Part shown: piece after piece, positions 1-9,012 of the stretch | Layout: each line of letters begins with the position of its first letter | How positions within the stretch are numbered: the first letter of the stretch is position 1 | Assembly (NCBI RefSeq): GCF_900217795.1 | Contig: NZ_OBMQ01000003.1 | Span: forward strand, 186,001-250,000 | Direction: 5' to 3' | Origin: Ureibacillus xyleni | GTDB lineage: Bacteria; Bacillota; Bacilli; Bacillales_A; Planococcaceae | DNA: 64,000 nt | The notes under the pieces: model-generated | Database searches by the model: none | The model's input: only the letters and a program-made list of their open reading frames with translations | What the model was told of the DNA's origin: nothing | Program-made: the position numbers and the translations under genes

Positions 1-720
1 CATTTTCGCTTGTTCTTCATTCGCCACAAGCTTCTCTTTCATTTTCGATTGCTTCATGCTATCAATTTGTTCGTACAACGCTTCTACAGAGCCATATTCT
101 TTAAGTAGCTTAATCGCTGTTTTTTCACCTACACCCGGAACGCCAGGAATATTATCAGAAGGATCGCCCATTAGTCCTTTCATATCGATAATTTGATTTG
201 GTGTTAAACCATACTTTTCTTCAATATGACTAGGCGTATATTTTTCGATATCTGTCATACCTTTTCTAGTAATATAAACACTTACTTGGTCTGTTGCTAA
301 TTGGGTTAAGTCTTTATCTCCTGAAACGATAATAACATCCATATGTTGACTTTGGGCTTGTTTTGCTAACGTTCCAATAATATCGTCTGCTTCGTAAAGT
401 TCTTTTTCATATCGCTTAATTTGATACGCATCAATTAATTTACGCAAATAAGGGAACTGCTCTGACAATTCTGGTGGTGTTTTTTGGCGTCCACCTTTGT
501 ATTCATCAAACGTATCATGACGGAATGTTGTTTTTCCCGCATCAAACGCGACGAGCATTTTTGTCGGTTTTTCTTCTTCTAATATTTTTTGAAGCATCGT
601 TGTAAACCCATATACTGCATTTGTATGAATGCCACTCTCATTTGCCAGTAGCGGCAATGCAAAAAATGCTCGATAGGCCAAACTATTGCCATCTAATAAT
701 AATAATTTCTCTTTTGCCAT
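1..720 (-). CDS. polA: DNA polymerase I, N-terminal part (runs off the window)
   Basis: DNA polymerase I fills gaps and removes RNA primers during lagging-strand synthesis and repair. Only the first 240 codons are present; the gene continues beyond base 1. The protein opens with MAKEKLLLLDGNSLAYRAFF, the start of the 5'-3' exonuclease (FEN-like) domain, with metal-binding Asp10 in LLDGNS. Later come the acidic cluster YEADDIIG, the SGDKDLTQL motif and the helix-three-turn-helix segment GLMGDPSDNIPGVPGVG. The start at 718-720 is set by an AAGGAG ribosome site just upstream (plus 730-735). It lies downstream of a small membrane gene that has its own terminator, so it is probably transcribed separately. 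Confidence 0.97.
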   Translation of the reverse strand, partial: MAKEKLLLLDGNSLAYRAFFALPLLANESGIHTNAVYGFTTMLQKILEEEKPTKMLVAFDAGKTTFRHDTFDEYKGGRQKTPPELSEQFPYLRKLIDAYQIKRYEKELYEADDIIGTLAKQAQSQHMDVIIVSGDKDLTQLATDQVSVYITRKGMTDIEKYTPSHIEEKYGLTPNQIIDMKGLMGDPSDNIPGVPGVGEKTAIKLLKEYGSVEALYEQIDSMKQSKMKEKLVANEEQAKM

Positions 721-806
721 TGAAATTCTCCTTTATTATGTAAATCGTAAACTTAACGAATAATCTCTATTTTACTTTATCTTTATTACCGACTTTTTTC
801 CATTAT

Positions 807-845
807 AAAACACGTATCCATCGTTAAACGATCAATACGTGTTTT
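807..845 (-). terminator. Rho-independent terminator after the 141-aa membrane protein gene
   Basis: Inverted repeat AAAACACGTAT (807-817) and ATACGTGTTTT (835-845) with a 17-nt loop, just past the stop of the minus-strand gene at 859. A/T runs on both sides could let it work in both directions. Confidence 0.75.
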
Positions 846-858
846 TCATTCAATATTA

Positions 859-1284
859 TTACCTTTTTATAATACGTTTTTCTTTCGGATAAAATATTTC
901 TTCATAAATAACGGTAATTAAAAAAGCATTTAAAAAGGAAATGACTAAATATAATGGCATGCCACCTAAATTATATGTCATAAATGAACGTGCAAATACT
1001 TCAACAAATCCAACTTGTGCAAAATAAAAAATCATCCCTACACCGACTTGCCAAATCGGGCGTTGATCTTTCCTTTTATCAAACTTAAAAACTTTTTTAA
1101 AACTATTGCGTACTTCTTCAGCGACAAAAAGTGTTAAAAAGAATAAAGGAATAAATGTGATTGGTATATAAAAAATTTCAAATTTCGTCCATGTATAAGG
1201 AGTTGGAGTAAATAAAGCTGTAATTGAACAAGTCATAATAAAAGCGAGAAGTCCATTTTGAATCCATTTATTTAAGTTATTCAA
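859..1284 (-). CDS. Small four-helix membrane protein, unknown function
   Basis: 141-residue protein that I do not recognise. It has about four hydrophobic segments (roughly residues 12-27, 38-54, 80-97 and 108-128) and a basic linker rich in Lys/Arg (about 60-76), with a basic C-terminus ending KEKRIIKR, which suggests the loop and tail face the cytoplasm. No catalytic motif is visible. It sits between polA and the hflKC operon, has its own terminator and is followed by an AT-rich upstream region (1285-1470). It is probably an integral membrane protein of a poorly described Bacillales family. Confidence 0.7.
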   Translation of the reverse strand: MNNLNKWIQNGLLAFIMTCSITALFTPTPYTWTKFEIFYIPITFIPLFFLTLFVAEEVRNSFKKVFKFDKRKDQRPIWQVGVGMIFYFAQVGFVEVFARSFMTYNLGGMPLYLVISFLNAFLITVIYEEIFYPKEKRIIKR

Positions 1285-1471
1285 TCGCTTTACCTCTTTT
1301 CTATTAGAAAATTACTATATTATTATAGCAAGTATTATAATAATAGAAAGTAGTAAATTATGTGAAATTCAATTTTGTAGAGTTATCGCACACTACCACT
1401 ATAAGCCACACACTAATAAAGACAACTGCAACCTCGATTTGCAGCTTGTATGTCATAATTCTATCTTATAT

Positions 1472-1513
1472 AAAAACCACCTACCAGAACTAAAAACGCT
1501 CTGATAGATGGTC
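1472..1513 (-). terminator. Terminator of the hflK-hflC operon
   Basis: On the minus strand ACCATCTATCAGAGC pairs with GTTCTGGTAGGTGGT (some G-U pairs) around a short U-rich loop, followed by TTTTTAT. It lies 10 bases after the hflC stop. Confidence 0.75.
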
Positions 1514-1522
1514 ATGAAATTG

Positions 1523-2554
1523 CTATTCAAGATAACCTGATAATATTTTTGCGTATGGTGAATCAGAAGGAAGGATAATCATCGTATCATCACCAATTGT
1601 CTTTTTATAAGATTCTAAAGTACGGTATAAAGAATAAAACTCTGGATCTTTGGAAAATTCTCGATTGTAAATTTTCGCAGCTTCTGATTCCCCGTCAGCT
1701 CGAATAAGTGCAGCTTCTTTTTCAGCTGTTGCAATTAATTCTTGTACTTTACGATCGGTTTGTGCCTCGATACGATTTTTCTCGGCATCCCCTTCAGATA
1801 AATATTTCTGTGCAATCGATTCGCGTTCAGAAATCATTCGTGTATATACGGATTGTTCATTTTCTTCTGGTAAGTCTGTACGACGAATACGCACATCCAC
1901 TACTTCGATACCAAAATTCCCATCTCCTAATAATTCATTTACTCTTTCGGTTACTTTGTCATTAATACTACCACGTGAAGAATTTTCGTCATTAATAATA
2001 TCGTCATAGTTTAATTGACCTAACTCAGTTCGGATTACAGAATAAATAAACTCTTCCATTCGTGACTCTGCATTAACTAATGTACCAGCATTCGAAATTA
2101 GTGCCTTTGGATCTGTTACACGCCAAACTGCATAATTATCAATAATGATTCTTTTTTTATCTAATGTATTGATTTCTTCTTCAGTCATATCATACGTCAT
2201 CAAATTTTTCGGTAATGTTGTAACACTTTGAATAAATGGTACTTTGAAGTTAATCCCTGGTTCATTTTCGTATTTGACCACTTCCCCAAATTGACGTACC
2301 ACACGATATTCGTTTTCTTTTACAATATAAATATTTGCAAGAAGAATAACAATCACTGCAAAGATAGCAGTAAAGATTATGGCAGACTTCGCGAATTGTC
2401 GACCATTAATCGGCTTTTTACTTTTTTCTTTTATAACTTTTGCATCTTTAATATCAACAACATTTTTATCCTTTTTATTTTTGTTCCCGAAAAGCGCTTT
2501 AATGAATTTCTCTAAATCACCATCGAATTGATTGTTATTGTTATTGTTACTCAT
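1523..2554 (-). CDS. hflC: HflC-type SPFH membrane protein, FtsH protease modulator
   Basis: 343 residues. HflC and HflK form a membrane complex that surrounds FtsH and restrains its access to substrates. An Asn-rich N-terminus and a basic stretch precede one membrane helix (about residues 58-78), then the SPFH/band-7 domain beginning VKENEYRVVRQFGEVV and including PGINFKVPFIQSV. The C-terminal half is a long charged helix (MISERESIAQKYLSEGDAEK) and ends DTMIILPSDSPYAKILSGYLE-like, matching HflC ends. The start overlaps the hflK stop (ATGA), so the two are translationally coupled. B. subtilis lacks this pair, as far as I recall, so it is a lineage marker. Confidence 0.93.
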   Translation of the reverse strand: MSNNNNNNQFDGDLEKFIKALFGNKNKKDKNVVDIKDAKVIKEKSKKPINGRQFAKSAIIFTAIFAVIVILLANIYIVKENEYRVVRQFGEVVKYENEPGINFKVPFIQSVTTLPKNLMTYDMTEEEINTLDKKRIIIDNYAVWRVTDPKALISNAGTLVNAESRMEEFIYSVIRTELGQLNYDDIINDENSSRGSINDKVTERVNELLGDGNFGIEVVDVRIRRTDLPEENEQSVYTRMISERESIAQKYLSEGDAEKNRIEAQTDRKVQELIATAEKEAALIRADGESEAAKIYNREFSKDPEFYSLYRTLESYKKTIGDDTMIILPSDSPYAKILSGYLE

Positions 2555-3522
2555 TGTTTGTTGCCCCCTTCAGTAGATTCTTCAGTTTGTTTTGGAGAAG
2601 AACTAGCTGTCGGTTGAAGAGGTAAGTATTTTAACGTTTCCCCTTCATCATTCATAATGTAAATTTGTGCATTTGGAAGAACTGTTTCTAACGTTTCAAT
2701 AATTAAACGTTGGCGGGTAATTTCTTTATTGCCCTCATATTGCTCATATAACTTTTTAAATACCGCAACTTCCCCTTCTGCTTGTTGAATACGAGCTACT
2801 TTTTCACCCTCTGCACGGGAAATAATTGCATCCTTTTCACCTTGAGCTTCACTTAATTTTTGGTTTTCATATTTTCTCGCTTCATTCGTTTTCGTATTTT
2901 TCGTTTCTCGAGCATCAGTTACTGCTGTAAATGCTGCACGAACTTCAGCATTCGGTAATTCAACATCTTGTAATTTAACCCCTAAAATACTTATTCCAAT
3001 ATCATATTTCTCAATTAAATTGACAAGTAAATCACGAGTACTTGCTTCAATTTCAGCTTTTCCGTCTGTTAAAGCTTCATCAATGGTTGAGCTACCAATG
3101 ATAGAACGAATCGCACTTGATGTGGCGTTATGTAAAATCTCTTTAGGATTTTCTGCATTAAATAAATATTTTTCAGGGTCTGTTATTTTCCATTGTACTA
3201 TAAGATCAGTTAATACAATATTTTCATCACCTGTAATCATCTTTGTTTCATTATCAAAAGTTTCTATGACTCCTTCTTCAGTTTGTTCATAACCAAATTG
3301 TAAACTGTACGTCTCTTTTGATAGAACTTCCACTTTTTGTATTGGCCATGGTAACTTAAAGTGTAACCCTGAATCTGTAATTGTTTCATCTGCATTTCCA
3401 AATGTAATCACAACTGCTTGTTCCGATTCATCAACAGTGTACCAAGATGTGAAAACAGCTATTAACGCAAATATAGCCACAATCGACATCCCTGCGATTA
3501 GCAATGTCTTTTTTACACTCAT
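2551..3522 (-). CDS. hflK: HflK-type SPFH membrane protein, FtsH protease modulator
   Basis: About 323 residues from the start MSVKKTLLIAG. This ATG is preferred because GAGGGGG lies about 6-7 bases upstream; an in-frame longer reading to 3582 has no suitable ribosome site. One membrane helix (about residues 6-26) is followed by the SPFH domain with YTVDESEQAVVITFGN and DSGLHFKLPWPIQ, a helical region AEGEKVARIQQAEGEVAVF and the HflK-like block ITRQRLIIETLETVLPNAQIY. The tail is Ser/Thr/Gln-rich. It is the first gene of a two-gene operon with hflC. Confidence 0.93.
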   Translation of the reverse strand: MSVKKTLLIAGMSIVAIFALIAVFTSWYTVDESEQAVVITFGNADETITDSGLHFKLPWPIQKVEVLSKETYSLQFGYEQTEEGVIETFDNETKMITGDENIVLTDLIVQWKITDPEKYLFNAENPKEILHNATSSAIRSIIGSSTIDEALTDGKAEIEASTRDLLVNLIEKYDIGISILGVKLQDVELPNAEVRAAFTAVTDARETKNTKTNEARKYENQKLSEAQGEKDAIISRAEGEKVARIQQAEGEVAVFKKLYEQYEGNKEITRQRLIIETLETVLPNAQIYIMNDEGETLKYLPLQPTASSSPKQTEESTEGGNKQ

Positions 3523-3621
3523 CTTCATCCCCCTCGACTTGTTAATTAATTTATTTACGTAAAAATTAATAAAAAGTTTCATTTAATACAAAAATATTAT
3601 TATCTTAACAACATAACCTAT

Positions 3622-3656
3622 GTAAAAAGAAAATGCCTCACTCATTGTGAGACATT
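3622..3656 (-). terminator. Terminator downstream of phoR
   Basis: Minus-strand stem AATGTCTCAC / GTGAGGCATT with loop AATGA, followed by TTTCTTTTT. It is about 100 bases past the phoR stop and separates phoPR from hflKC. Confidence 0.75.
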
Positions 3657-3756
3657 CTCATTCTTTTGCAAATTACTAAATCTGAAACAGGGGGTTTCTA
3701 GATTTAAGATTAATCGAAGAATATGAAGTTTACATAACAACATTGTAAAGAAATTG

Positions 3757-5211
3757 TTAATTCACGTTTTTCCGTAGAGGAATTAACACTTTCATACAAG
3801 TCCCTATCCCCACTGTACTTTCTACTTGAATTTTACCGTGATGCGCTTCAACAATATGCTTTACGATCGCAAGACCCAAACCTGTTCCACCTGAATTACG
3901 ACTTCTTGCTTTATCCACACGATAAAAACGCTCAAAAACCCGGGCAATTTCATTTTTTTCTATGCCGATTCCTTGATCTTCTACTTCTACAATGCCATAT
4001 TGATCATTTTTTTGTATTCGTAACGTAATCGTCGTATTTTCAGGAGAATACGTAATTGCATTCGTAATTAAATTTGTAAATATTTGAATAAGGCGATTAA
4101 AGTCACCAGCAACGATTACATCACGTTCAACATCTACATGAAACTGCATATTTTTCTCAGCTAAACGAGGGATTGTTAACTCTACTGCACGATTTAAAAC
4201 TTCTTGTAAACTTGTTGGCATAATTTTTACCGAAAAACCATGTTGTTCAATTCTGGAAAGTTCAAGTAAATCTTCAATCAACATTTGAAGTCGATTACTT
4301 TCTAGATAAATAATATCTAAAAATGAAATAAGCATTTGTTCGTCTTTAAATGCACCATCTAATAAAGTCTCAGAAAATCCTTTAATTGATGTAATTGGTG
4401 TTCTTAATTCATGGGATACGTTTGCAACAAAGTCTTTTCGTATTTGTTCTAGACGGATTAATTCCGATATATCATGCATTACAATCACAACACCTAACCA
4501 ACGTCCATGCTCTCCAACAACAGGGGCACCATAGACTTGTTTGTATTGAATTTCGTGATTCACAATGATTTCAATTTGTTTTCGATAAGGTAGCTCTGTT
4601 AAAAAAACATGATCAATAAATTTCTCTAATTTTTCCGGCAATCCCAAGGTTAAGAAATTTTTACCTCGTACCTCATCTAAATGCAATTCAAATCCTTCTA
4701 AAAATTGACGATTTACAATTGATACGGTAGCTTCACGGTCAATCATTATAAGGGCGCTTCCCATATTCTCAATTAAAGTTTTTAATCGTTCATCTTCAAT
4801 TTCTCGCATTTTTTCTATTTCCTGTAAGTTCCTTGCCAACAAATTGATGGAGTTTCTTAAGTCAACTATACTTGCAGGTCCTACAGCATAAGCTCTAGTA
4901 CGATAATTTCCCCTTGTTAATTCCCGTGCTGTTTGCGTAATATTTTCAATTGGGTCCAATAAATTTTTTATTAACCTACTTGTAATCAAACAAATAAAAA
5001 TAAATGCAACAATCAGTAGTAAATTAATTATGAATGCAAATTGTTTTTTGAAAAAGTTTAATTGTTCTTCATCTATTTTTATGTTGTTCTCTAAAAAGTA
5101 ATTTTCAATATAGAAAGGAAAAAGCTGGCCTAAGACGAAGCCAAGGACAGCTAAAATAGAGCCGGTTAATATAATGTAGAATAAAAAGAGTCTGTTACTA
5201 TATGCTTTCAT
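3757..5211 (-). CDS. phoR: Phosphate-regulon sensor histidine kinase PhoR (PnpS type)
   Basis: 484-residue membrane histidine kinase that phosphorylates PhoP when phosphate is scarce. Two membrane helices (about 9-31 and 58-80) enclose a short extracytoplasmic segment; then come HAMP (about 81-134), a PAS domain (about 142-250) and the kinase core. His267 lies in VSHELRTPITS; the N box has Asn384 in NLITNAITYSP; G1 is DQGIGI (412-417) and G2 is GGTGLGL (441-447). The short outer loop is typical of the Bacillus PhoR/PnpS branch. Its ATG overlaps the phoP stop (TGA) by four bases, so the pair is co-translated. Confidence 0.96.
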   Translation of the reverse strand: MKAYSNRLFLFYIILTGSILAVLGFVLGQLFPFYIENYFLENNIKIDEEQLNFFKKQFAFIINLLLIVAFIFICLITSRLIKNLLDPIENITQTARELTRGNYRTRAYAVGPASIVDLRNSINLLARNLQEIEKMREIEDERLKTLIENMGSALIMIDREATVSIVNRQFLEGFELHLDEVRGKNFLTLGLPEKLEKFIDHVFLTELPYRKQIEIIVNHEIQYKQVYGAPVVGEHGRWLGVVIVMHDISELIRLEQIRKDFVANVSHELRTPITSIKGFSETLLDGAFKDEQMLISFLDIIYLESNRLQMLIEDLLELSRIEQHGFSVKIMPTSLQEVLNRAVELTIPRLAEKNMQFHVDVERDVIVAGDFNRLIQIFTNLITNAITYSPENTTITLRIQKNDQYGIVEVEDQGIGIEKNEIARVFERFYRVDKARSRNSGGTGLGLAIVKHIVEAHHGKIQVESTVGIGTCMKVLIPLRKNVN

Positions 5212-5918
5212 ACCGTTTTCGGCTCCTCGAATTTATACCCGATTCCCCTAATCGTTTTAATATATTTCGGTTTGCGGCTATTCTCTTCAATTTTATCCCT
5301 TAAGTGACTTATATGAACATCGACAATTCGCGTATCGCCAGCAAAGTCATAGTTCCACACTGCACTTAACAACTGGTCGCGTGTTAATACGCGGTTTTTG
5401 TTCTCTAATAAATAAACAAGCAATTCGAATTCTTTAGGTGTAAATTCCAATGGTTCTTGATCTAAAAAAGCTTCAAAACGTTCCGGATAAACTTGTAAGT
5501 TCCCATATTGATAAACTGTTTTATCTTGTTCCGCTTCAATAGGTGGAGTGGATGTGAATCGGCGTAATACTGCTTTAACCCTTGCAATTACTTCACGTGG
5601 ACTAAACGGCTTTGTCATATAGTCATCGGCACCCAGTTCTAGTCCAAGAACTTTATCGAACTCATCATCTCGAGCTGTTAACATAATAATTGGAATATTA
5701 TATTTTTGACTACGTAATTCCTTACAAACTTCCATACCATCCATTGTTGGTAGCATTAAATCCAGTAGAATTAAATCTGGTGTATGTTCAATAGCAGTTT
5801 CGAGTCCAAGTTTTCCATCATGGGCTAGTAATACTTCATAACCTACTCGTTCTAGATTGTATTTTAATAATGTTGCGATTGAAACTTCATCTTCCACAAC
5901 TAAAATTGTTTTTGACAT
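5208..5918 (-). CDS. phoP: Phosphate-regulon response regulator PhoP
   Basis: 236-residue OmpR-family response regulator. The receiver domain (about 1-120) has the acidic pocket Glu9/Asp10, phospho-acceptor Asp53 (LILLDLMLP), Thr81 and Lys103 (MTKPFS). The C-terminal winged helix (about 140-232) ends VDVHISHLRDKIE and IRGIGYKF. The start MSKTILVVEDE is chosen because GGAGG lies 9 bases upstream; a longer reading to 5957 lacks a site. It follows the MaoC-like gene by a short gap and overlaps phoR, so all three probably share the promoter at 6445-6473. Confidence 0.97.
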   Translation of the reverse strand: MSKTILVVEDEVSIATLLKYNLERVGYEVLLAHDGKLGLETAIEHTPDLILLDLMLPTMDGMEVCKELRSQKYNIPIIMLTARDDEFDKVLGLELGADDYMTKPFSPREVIARVKAVLRRFTSTPPIEAEQDKTVYQYGNLQVYPERFEAFLDQEPLEFTPKEFELLVYLLENKNRVLTRDQLLSAVWNYDFAGDTRIVDVHISHLRDKIEENSRKPKYIKTIRGIGYKFEEPKTV

Positions 5919-5973
5919 AAATAAACCTCCAATGATGATTTGAAACCCCCATTTCAAATCAGTTTGCCACTTC

Positions 5974-6411
5974 CTAGTTGGGAGGTAAAACTTTAATGAT
6001 TCCTTGAATTACTGGGATATTTTTATTTTTATAAGCATTTACTAAGATTTCAACAATGTTTAAATGCATATCTATTTGTTGTACTTCGAACAGTATTTCA
6101 ATTGTTTCATAATGATAAACTGGTTCAAGGTAGATTAAATGTTGTTCACGAATATGAGAACCAGGTCCAGGCATATGTTTGGAAATAGCAGAAGTAATAA
6201 TCCCATTTAACATAATCGTAGGGACAATTGGTTTTTTATAAGATGTTTCAGCAGCATAATCGTGCTGGACGTAAAGTGGATTACTATCGTTTGTTAAACC
6301 TAAATATAATAATAGATCTTTATCTTCAATTTTTTCTGTTATTTGTAACCTTTCGCCAACTACAATATCATTTATCTTCTTACCAATTTTCATACCCTTT
6401 CTAAGCAGCAA
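5974..6411 (-). CDS. MaoC-like hot-dog-fold protein (dehydratase-like)
   Basis: 145 residues with a single hot-dog fold resembling the MaoC/(R)-enoyl-CoA hydratase family. The segment LYLGLTNDSNPLYVQHDYA resembles the family's active-site pattern (Asp then His in D..PLH) but has Tyr where the catalytic His usually sits, so activity is doubtful. The best start is TTG at 6411, with AAAGGGG eight bases upstream; the internal ATG at 6393 has no room for a ribosome site. An orthologous gene sits between mdh and phoP in related genomes as I recall; its function is not known to me. It is likely first in an operon with phoPR. Confidence 0.75.
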   Translation of the reverse strand: MLLRKGMKIGKKINDIVVGERLQITEKIEDKDLLLYLGLTNDSNPLYVQHDYAAETSYKKPIVPTIMLNGIITSAISKHMPGPGSHIREQHLIYLEPVYHYETIEILFEVQQIDMHLNIVEILVNAYKNKNIPVIQGIIKVLPPN

Positions 6412-6444
6412 CTTTGCAACCCCTTTATTTTTGAGATTACTTTC

Positions 6445-6473
6445 ATAGTATCAATTTTTTCAGAAAATAACAA
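6445..6473 (-). promoter_or_regulatory. Promoter of the maoC-phoP-phoR operon with a CodY-like box
   Basis: On the minus strand: -35 TTGTTA (6468-6473), a 17-base spacer and -10 TACTAT (6445-6450). The spacer and part of the -35 hold a 15-mer (6455-6469) that agrees with the CodY consensus AATTTTCWGAAAATT at 12 of 15 positions. CodY control is inference. Confidence 0.45.
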
Positions 6474-6514
6474 TAATCTTAGACATTGAGGACCTCATTG
6501 TTAAAGTAGTAAAG

Positions 6515-6552
6515 TAAAAAATCGAGTAGGTTTAAGTCCCACTCGATTTTTG
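6515..6552 (-). terminator. Terminator of mdh
   Basis: Stem AAAATCGAGTAGG / CCCACTCGATTTT (6518-6550) with loop TTTAAGT, directly after the mdh stop and followed by TTTTTTAC on the minus strand. Confidence 0.8.
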
Positions 6553-6559
6553 TTATCAT

Positions 6560-7498
6560 CTATTCTAAAACAGTCATTACATCACGTACTGCTTGTGCAG
6601 AAACGTCTAATGCTGCTTTTTCATTTTCTGTTAAATCTAGCTCAAAGATTTTTTCAACGCCATCAGCACCAAGTAGCGTTGGAACACCTAGGTAAATTCC
6701 GTCGTAGCCATATTCACCTTCTAAATAAGCAATAGAAGGTAATACTCGTTTTTGATCCTTGATAATTGCTTCGGCCATTTCGATAATAGCTGCTGCTGGA
6801 GCATAATAAGCAGAACCATTTCCTAATAAGTTTACGATTTCACCGCCACCAACACGAGTTCGTTGTACAATTTCTTCTAAACGTTCTGGAGCAATTAATT
6901 TTTCAAGCGGAATTCCGCCTGCATATGAATAACGTGTAAGAGGAACCATTGTATCACCATGGCCACCTAGTACAAAACCTCTAATATCTTTCACAGAAAT
7001 ATTTAATTCTTCTGCAACAAATGCACAGAAGCGAGCAGTATCTAATACCCCCGATTGACCAATGACACGATTTTTTGGGAAACCAGTTTCTTTATAAACC
7101 GTGTATGTCATCGCATCTACCGGATTTGTTAAAACAATAATCGTAGAGTTTGGAGAGTATTTCGCTATTTGACTAGAAACAGATTTCATAACTTTTTGGT
7201 TGATTTGAACTAAATCATCACGGCTCATACCAGGTTTACGTGCAACACCAGCTGTAATAATGACTACATCTGAATTAGCAGTATCTTCATAATTTGAAGT
7301 ACCTTTTACATACGAATCAAAACCTTGAACAGGAGCAGCTTCCCACATATCTAGAGCTTTTCCTTTTGTTGGATTTTCCGCTTCTGGAATGTCGACTAGT
7401 ACAACATCACCAAGTTCTTTTTGAGCTGCTAAAAAGGCTGCAGTTGCACCAGTAAAGCCGGCACCAATAACTGAAATTTTTTTTCGTTTCAATGTCAT
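6560..7498 (-). CDS. mdh: Malate dehydrogenase (LDH-like, NAD-dependent)
   Basis: 312 residues; oxidises malate to oxaloacetate in the TCA cycle. Rossmann motif GAGFTGA (12-18) with Asp36 for NAD ribose, ITNP-like segment LTNPVDAM, and the catalytic His180 in GGHGDTMVP; the arginine loop [12 protein letters not shown] binds the dicarboxylate. The start [12 protein letters not shown] is selected by AAGGAGC about 8 bases upstream; a longer reading to 7522 is not supported. It follows icd but is separated from it by a hairpin with a U-run (7534-7568), see findings. Confidence 0.97.
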   Translation of the reverse strand: MTLKRKKISVIGAGFTGATAAFLAAQKELGDVVLVDIPEAENPTKGKALDMWEAAPVQGFDSYVKGTSNYEDTANSDVVIITAGVARKPGMSRDDLVQINQKVMKSVSSQIAKYSPNSTIIVLTNPVDAMTYTVYKETGFPKNRVIGQSGVLDTARFCAFVAEELNISVKDIRGFVLGGHGDTMVPLTRYSYAGGIPLEKLIAPERLEEIVQRTRVGGGEIVNLLGNGSAYYAPAAAIIEMAEAIIKDQKRVLPSIAYLEGEYGYDGIYLGVPTLLGADGVEKIFELDLTENEKAALDVSAQAVRDVMTVLE

Positions 7499-7533
7499 AT
7501 AAATAGCTCCTTCTATCATCAATTTTTTTAACT

Positions 7534-7568
7534 AAAAAGGAGAGAATTCAAAAATCCTCTCCTTTTTT
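7534..7568 (-). terminator. Hairpin terminator between icd and mdh
   Basis: Minus-strand stem AAAAGGAGAGGA / TTCTCTCCTTTT with a short A/T loop, followed by TTTTTAGTTA. It lies about 100 bases after the icd stop and 36 bases before the mdh start. Confidence 0.75.
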
Positions 7569-7578
7569 TGACAATATT

Positions 7579-7607
7579 ATTTTGTCCTATTCACTGACGA
7601 TAGTCAA
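7579..7607 (-). promoter_or_regulatory. Possible mdh promoter upstream of the hairpin
   Basis: Minus strand -35 TTGACT (7602-7607), 17-base spacer, -10 CAAAAT (7579-7584). A transcript from here would meet the 7534-7568 terminator before reaching mdh. Confidence 0.4.
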
Positions 7608-7667
7608 CTAATATGTGGTAAATCAAAATTTTTTATAAAAATTAATTAAATTTTAATATTTATAATA

Positions 7668-8927
7668 TTAAAGGTTTTTAATTAACTCGTTAGCGAACTC
7701 AGAACATTTAACTTCAGTTGCACCTTCCATTAAACGAGCGAAGTCATAAGTTACAACTTTAGATGAGATTGTATTTTCTACAGATTTAGTAATTAAATCT
7801 GCAGCTTCTTGCCAACCTAAATGTTCAAGCATTAACACACCTGAAAGTAATACTGAAGATGGGTTAACTTTATCTTGTCCAGCATATTTTGGAGCAGTAC
7901 CGTGAGTTGCTTCGAAAATAGCATGACCAGTTACATAGTTGATGTTAGCTCCTGGAGCGATACCAATACCACCAACTTGTGCAGCTAATGCATCAGAAAT
8001 GTAGTCACCATTTAAGTTCATAGTTGCTACTACATCGAACTCTTTTGGACGAGTTAAAATTTGTTGTAAGAAGATATCAGCGATTACATCTTTAACGATG
8101 ATTTTACCAGCAGCTTCAGCATCAGCTTGTGCTTTGTTAGCAGCTTCAACGCCTTGTTCTTCTTTAATTCTGTCATATTGATCCCAAGTGAATACTTTAT
8201 CTCCGTATTCACGTTCAGCTAATGCATAACCCCAGTTTTTGAATCCACCTTCAGTAAATTTCATAATGTTACCTTTGTGAACTAATGATACTGATGGACG
8301 GTTATGTTTAATAGCGTATTCGATAGCAGAACGTACTAAACGTTCAGTACCTTCTACAGATACTGGTTTAATACCGATACCTGAAGTTTCTGGGAAGCGA
8401 ATTTTGTTAACGCCCATTTCTTCTTTTAAGAAGTTAATTAATTTTTTAACTTCATCAGTACCTTGAGCATACTCGATACCTGCATAAATATCTTCAGTGT
8501 TTTCACGGAAGATTACCATATCTACATCTTCTGGACGTTTTACTGGAGATGGAACACCATCGAAGTGACGAACTGGACGTAAGCATACATATAAGTCAAG
8601 CTCTTGACGTAATGCAACGTTTAGGGAACGGATACCGCCACCGATTGGAGTAGTAAGAGGACCTTTGATTGCGATTAAATATTCGTTGATTTTATCTAAA
8701 GTTTCTTGTGGTAACCATTCACCAGTTTGGTTGAATGCTTTTTCACCAGCAAGTACTTCTAACCATTCAATTTTCTTTTCACCGTTGTAAGCTTTTTCAA
8801 CAGCTGCATCAATTACGCGAGATGCTGCAGCCCAAATATCTGGACCAATTCCGTCACCTTCGATAAATGGAATTGTTGGATTGTTAGGTACTTGAAGTAC
8901 GCCATTTTCTACTACAATTTTAGTCAT
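7668..8927 (-). CDS. icd: Isocitrate dehydrogenase (NADP-dependent)
   Basis: 419 residues, the usual length of the bacterial dimeric enzyme. It converts isocitrate to 2-oxoglutarate with NADPH formation. The N-terminus has [14 protein letters not shown]; the substrate-binding serine lies in [21 protein letters not shown] and [13 protein letters not shown] contribute isocitrate contacts; the metal site is in [15 protein letters not shown] and the NADP loop in [18 protein letters not shown]. The ATG has AGGAGGCAAC upstream. It follows citZ by 85 bases that hold a stem-loop, and is probably co-transcribed with it. Confidence 0.98.
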   Translation of the reverse strand: MTKIVVENGVLQVPNNPTIPFIEGDGIGPDIWAAASRVIDAAVEKAYNGEKKIEWLEVLAGEKAFNQTGEWLPQETLDKINEYLIAIKGPLTTPIGGGIRSLNVALRQELDLYVCLRPVRHFDGVPSPVKRPEDVDMVIFRENTEDIYAGIEYAQGTDEVKKLINFLKEEMGVNKIRFPETSGIGIKPVSVEGTERLVRSAIEYAIKHNRPSVSLVHKGNIMKFTEGGFKNWGYALAEREYGDKVFTWDQYDRIKEEQGVEAANKAQADAEAAGKIIVKDVIADIFLQQILTRPKEFDVVATMNLNGDYISDALAAQVGGIGIAPGANINYVTGHAIFEATHGTAPKYAGQDKVNPSSVLLSGVLMLEHLGWQEAADLITKSVENTISSKVVTYDFARLMEGATEVKCSEFANELIKNL

Positions 8928-8955
8928 TTAAGTTGCCTCCTAAAGTCATAAGTCT

Positions 8956-8985
8956 AGGACTGTGCTATTAATTAAACACAGTCCT
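8956..8985 (-). other. Intercistronic stem-loop between citZ and icd
   Basis: AGGACTGTG (8956-8964) pairs with CACAGTCCT (8977-8985). There is no U-run after it on the minus strand, so it looks like an mRNA-processing or stability hairpin, not a full terminator. Confidence 0.5.
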
Positions 8986-9012
8986 TGACAATTCTAACAT
9001 ATTTTTTAAAAA

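Noticed and set aside
2228-2515. Plus-strand open frame opposite hflC
   Set aside because: Phe/Asn-rich shadow of the hflC reading frame without a ribosome site.
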